DNA of 55,631 nucleotides from a filamentous cyanobacterium CCP3. GTDB lineage: Bacteria > Cyanobacteriota > Cyanobacteriia > Phormidesmidales > Phormidesmidaceae. The stretch is from contig PYGV01000008.1 in assembly GCA_003022385.1 (NCBI GenBank), positions 1-55,631 on the forward strand, written 5' to 3'. The first letter of the stretch is position 1, and the number at the start of each line of letters is the position of its first letter. The position numbers and the translations under genes are program-made. Of the stretch, positions 52,986-55,631 are shown one piece after another. The notes below the pieces were generated by a model. That model ran no database searches, was not told the DNA's origin, and saw nothing but the letters and a program-made list of their open reading frames with translations.

Positions 52986-53723
52986 CTAGTAGCGAATCTG
53001 CAGGGTAACGCGGGCCTCCACCGTCTGCTCGCCGCCAATCACCGGGGTCGAGGCATCGAACTGGGCGGCATTTTCGGCCAGGCGCGGCATGGGCACCGGC
53101 ATGGGCGGTGCAGCGCCGTTGATCTGAATGCTGACAATTTCCTGCGATCGCAGATTCAAGCTGCTCAGCACCGTACCCGCCTGGGCCTGGGCATCCTCCA
53201 CTGCCTCCCGCAGCGCCTGTTGGCGTGCCGCCTCCAGGGCATCGTCATCGGCAATAAAGCTGACGCCGCGAATTTGGTTGGCCCCGGCATTCACCGCGTC
53301 GTCAATCAGCGACCCCACGCTTTCGGTGGGCATGCGGAAGCTAACGGTGTTGCTGCCGGTGTAGCCAATCACATCCTGGCGACCGTTCTCGTAGTTGTAG
53401 CGGGGGCTGAGCTGAATGCCGGTGGTTTCGAGCTTTTCGACCTGACGCGACCTGAGCAGCTCAACCACCGCCGCCGTGCGCCGGGCCACCTCCTGTTGAA
53501 CCGCGGCAGCATCAGTACCCTGCACATCGACCCCCAGCTCAACCTGGGTTTTGGTCGTTTGCACCGACTCCTCACCCTGTCCGGTAACAGTTAGCGTTCT
53601 CATCGCAGATTCTTGGGCCATAGCGACAGGGGTGACGACAGGGGCAAAACTGAACCCCGAGGCCAGGACAGCCGACATTGCTGCCGCTGCCGCAAACCGT
53701 CTGGGGGCATAGCGTTTAAGCAT
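52986..53723 (-). CDS. SIMPL (DUF541) secreted protein
   Basis: ATG 53723 with GAGG 7 bases upstream; 245 aa. A signal peptide (1-~37, ending AMA-QES) then a SIMPL domain: 'TLTVTGQGEESVQTTKTQVE', 'VVELLRSRQVEKLETTGIQL', 'YNYENGRQDVIGYTGSNTVS', 'ALREAVEDAQAQAGTVL'. Oligomer-forming periplasmic proteins; in eukaryotes SIMPL is linked to IRAK signalling, in bacteria function is unknown. Confidence 0.88.
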   Translation of the reverse strand: MLKRYAPRRFAAAAAMSAVLASGFSFAPVVTPVAMAQESAMRTLTVTGQGEESVQTTKTQVELGVDVQGTDAAAVQQEVARRTAAVVELLRSRQVEKLETTGIQLSPRYNYENGRQDVIGYTGSNTVSFRMPTESVGSLIDDAVNAGANQIRGVSFIADDDALEAARQQALREAVEDAQAQAGTVLSSLNLRSQEIVSIQINGAAPPMPVPMPRLAENAAQFDASTPVIGGEQTVEARVTLQIRY

Positions 53724-53867
53724 TATGGACCTCACACTCATCAATAAAGGTCAATGCATTCACTGTGCCACGGCGGTCCCCCACCGGCGGCGCGGTTACT
53801 GATTTCGATACGGGTTTCGATCTGGGGAGGTGACTGGGAAATGGTGGGGAGGCAAGGGCCACCGGCA

Positions 53868-54218
53868 TCAGTTAAAGGAGCCCCCATTGAACCAGCTCAT
53901 CCAGGCCAGGGCCAGGCCACCCGTGGCGATGTTGAGCAGAGGCAGGTTGATCAAAACGCAGGCCCACAGGTCGCGGTGCGGCCGATGAGCCAAGGCGGGC
54001 AGGGCAAACGTCAGCCAACCCAGCAGCACCGCGACGATGCAGACCACCGGAAAGGTGCCGACGCTCAGGGCCAGCGTCACCGCAGCAGGATGTTCCAACG
54101 CACCGGGCGCGGCAAGTATCATCGGCGACATCAGCGCCGGCACCACCCCAACAACGGCGGCGGCAATCCAAATGACCGTGGCAACCCAGAGAACCATCAA
54201 CACCGTTTTTCGTTGCAT
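53868..54218 (-). CDS. Small membrane protein
   Basis: ATG 54218 (MQRKTVLMVLWVATV) chosen over an implausible upstream extension. 116 aa with three predicted helices (~5-27, ~45-75, ~88-108), including 'VVCIVAVLLGWLTFALPAL'. No family recognised. Confidence 0.6.
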   Translation of the reverse strand: MQRKTVLMVLWVATVIWIAAAVVGVVPALMSPMILAAPGALEHPAAVTLALSVGTFPVVCIVAVLLGWLTFALPALAHRPHRDLWACVLINLPLLNIATGGLALAWMSWFNGGSFN

Positions 54219-54371
54219 ACTGTGAACATCCGTGGTACAGCTACTGAGCAATTGGTTTGGACACCTGCGGGCCAGGTTCCCAGGCGTGGGCCTGCTGCCC
54301 CCTAGCGAGGGCTGCACCAGCCACCCCAAGATTGCCCAAATTCCCGCCGCTCTCCCACCGCTAGCGATACG

Positions 54372-55631
54372 CTACAGATAGGCCACCGTGACCCCGGTGC
54401 CGCCGTCGGCCTGGGCGGCGGGCTCAAACCGCTGCACCTGGGGATGCCGCTTGAGGTACTCGTGCACCCCGGCTTTGAGTTTGCCGGTGCCGTGGCCGTG
54501 GATGATCCACAGGGCACCGCTACCTTTGGCGATCGCATCCTCCAGCACCGACTCAGACTCTGCTACCCGCATCCCGCGCAGGTCGATGGTGTTGCGGCTG
54601 GTGCGAATGGCCGGGGCCGGGGGCGCAGCCTGGGCGGCGGGCACAGTGTCAACAGGTTTGGCCTTAGCGGGCACCTCGGCTTTTTCGCCCCGCAGCGACT
54701 CAATATCGGCCAGGCTGACGGTGGTTTTCATCAGCCCAAAGCGCACGGTAATGCGGTGGTCGTCGTCGGGGGCGGTGAGCACCTCGGCGGTCTGGCCCAG
54801 GCTGGGAATGCGCACGCGATCGCCCACCGCCGGTCGATAGCCCGGTTTCGCTGGCGCTGGCGCTGCTTTGGGCAGGTGAGCACTGGCGATTGCATCGACG
54901 GCCTCGGTCGCCCGCTGGGCATCTTGAGCCGTAGTATCGCCCTTCTGTAGGCGACGAATTACCTTGGCAATGTCGCGCTTGGCGTCGGCGATCGCCGCCT
55001 GTACCGCCGCCTGTTGCTGGAGCTTCAGCTCCTGCTCGCGATCGCGCAGCAGGTCGGCCTTGCGCTGCACTTCGTCATGGAGCTTTTCGGTAGCCGCTAG
55101 CAATTCCGCCGCCGCCTGCGATCGATCCTCCTGGTCACGGCGCTGGGCCTCCAGCCCCGCAATCACCTGGTTGACATCGTTTTGAGACCCTACTCCCATC
55201 AGGGCGGTGGCCTCATCGACGACTGTAGTGTTGAGGCCCAACCGCCGCGCGATCGCCAGCGCATTCGAGCGCCCTGGAATGCCCCACAGCAGCCGGTACG
55301 TGGGCGACAGCGTGGTTTCGTCAAACTCCACCGACGCATTCTCAAAGCGAGAATCTTGATACTTCAGCGCCTTCAGCTCGCCGTAGTGGGTCGTCGCCAT
55401 GGTCAACTGGGCCCGATTGGCCAGGTGCTTGAGCAGCGCGATCGCCAGCGCCGTGCCCTCGCTGGGATCGGTACCAGCGCCGACTTCGTCGAGCAGGACG
55501 AGGGCGTTGGTGGGGCTGGGTGGACGTGAGGATGAGGGGATGAGGGGATAGGGGGATGAGGAGGCCGAGCCCTGGTCGCGTGCCGCAACCACCGCAGCCG
55601 CTACTCCCTCACCTACCTCATCTTCCTCACC
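54372..55631 (-). CDS. mutS2: MutS2 protein, N-terminal part beyond the window
   Basis: 420 codons are visible and the frame is open to the right edge. Walker B 'TNALVLLDEVGAGTDPSEG', 'TMATTHYGELKALKYQDSRF', 'PTYRLLWGIPGRSNALAIAR', then a coiled coil, KOW-like linker ('KPGYRPAVGDRVRIPSLGQ') and C-terminal Smr domain ('NTIDLRGMRVAESESVLEDA', 'LWIIHGHGTGKLKAGVHEYL'). MutS2 binds branched DNA or stalled/collided ribosomes depending on species. Just before Walker B there is an in-frame ~45-residue insertion of low-complexity sequence (see findings). Confidence 0.92.
   Translation of the reverse strand, partial: GEEDEVGEGVAAAVVAARDQGSASSSPYPLIPSSSRPPSPTNALVLLDEVGAGTDPSEGTALAIALLKHLANRAQLTMATTHYGELKALKYQDSRFENASVEFDETTLSPTYRLLWGIPGRSNALAIARRLGLNTTVVDEATALMGVGSQNDVNQVIAGLEAQRRDQEDRSQAAAELLAATEKLHDEVQRKADLLRDREQELKLQQQAAVQAAIADAKRDIAKVIRRLQKGDTTAQDAQRATEAVDAIASAHLPKAAPAPAKPGYRPAVGDRVRIPSLGQTAEVLTAPDDDHRITVRFGLMKTTVSLADIESLRGEKAEVPAKAKPVDTVPAAQAAPPAPAIRTSRNTIDLRGMRVAESESVLEDAIAKGSGALWIIHGHGTGKLKAGVHEYLKRHPQVQRFEPAAQADGGTGVTVAYL
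55505..55631 (-). repeat. In-frame low-complexity insertion in mutS2
   Basis: The plus strand shows stacked GGGATGAGGGGAT-like units (about 55528-55562), a short tandem repeat common between cyanobacterial genes. Translated on the minus strand it gives 'SSSPYPLIPSSSRPPSP', with Glu/Gly-rich 'GEEDEVGEG' beyond it. Confidence 0.65.

Overview
The window comes from a cyanobacterial chromosome. The octamer GCGATCGC (HIP1) and its variants occur throughout. There are also a high-light-inducible protein, a PCP_red-domain protein, a GUN4-domain protein, a Ycf46-type ATPase and many cyanobacterium-typical DUF families. GC-rich coding sequence, abundant short palindromic repeats and many secreted proteins fit a Leptolyngbya/Nodosilinea/Phormidium-type organism; that placement is inference. 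No rRNA, tRNA or CRISPR array was found. Gene density is high, on both strands, and mostly short transcription units.

Layout. 1-6.5 kb: two TPR genes (one cut by the window edge, one apparently truncated), a tandem-repeat protein, small secreted proteins, an ABC-F ATPase and a secreted protein with four ~40-residue repeats. 6.5-16.4 kb: hybrid histidine kinase, dienelactone-hydrolase-like protein, PCP_red miniprotein, DUF4336 protein, MsrB, CodA-like amidohydrolase, DnaJ-type co-chaperone. 16.5-21 kb: RraA-like protein, then an ECF sigma factor with a C-terminal helical extension followed by two DGPF/YCII proteins, a DUF899 protein and a DUF1579 protein, which resembles an ECF42-type unit. 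21-24 kb: an 832-residue DUF1400/alpha-beta hydrolase fused to a solute-binding domain.

24-28 kb is the most accessory-looking part: an overlapping pair of unknown genes, a strongly folded intergenic RNA candidate with its own promoter and terminator, a TIR-GUN4 fusion, a DUF6883/DUF4926 pair, and several mobile palindromic repeats. 28-31 kb: acetamidase/formamidase coupled to a small Tat-signal protein, and a secreted MRJP/yellow-like protein. 31.4-36 kb: a complete sulfate uptake locus (cysA divergent from sbpA-cysT-cysW-NIL protein), followed by gene remnants and a Crp/Fnr-type regulator. 37-47 kb: class II glutamine amidotransferase, GST, type 2 IPP isomerase, pyrR, infC, a kinase remnant, a TerB protein, a small-RNA candidate with a perfect CRP-type operator, a membrane protein, an S10 peptidase and a DUF1361 protein. 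47-55.6 kb: Ycf46 ATPase, transposase remnant, HLIP, stress-type membrane protein, nucleoside deaminase, MOSC and SIMPL proteins, and mutS2 running off the right edge with an unusual in-frame insertion.

First things to follow up: the CRP-site/small-RNA locus (43.79-43.94 kb), the structured RNA (25.46-25.68 kb), the TIR-GUN4 fusion and its neighbours, and the hydrolase/solute-binding fusion. Everything is read from sequence and family knowledge; no database search was run.
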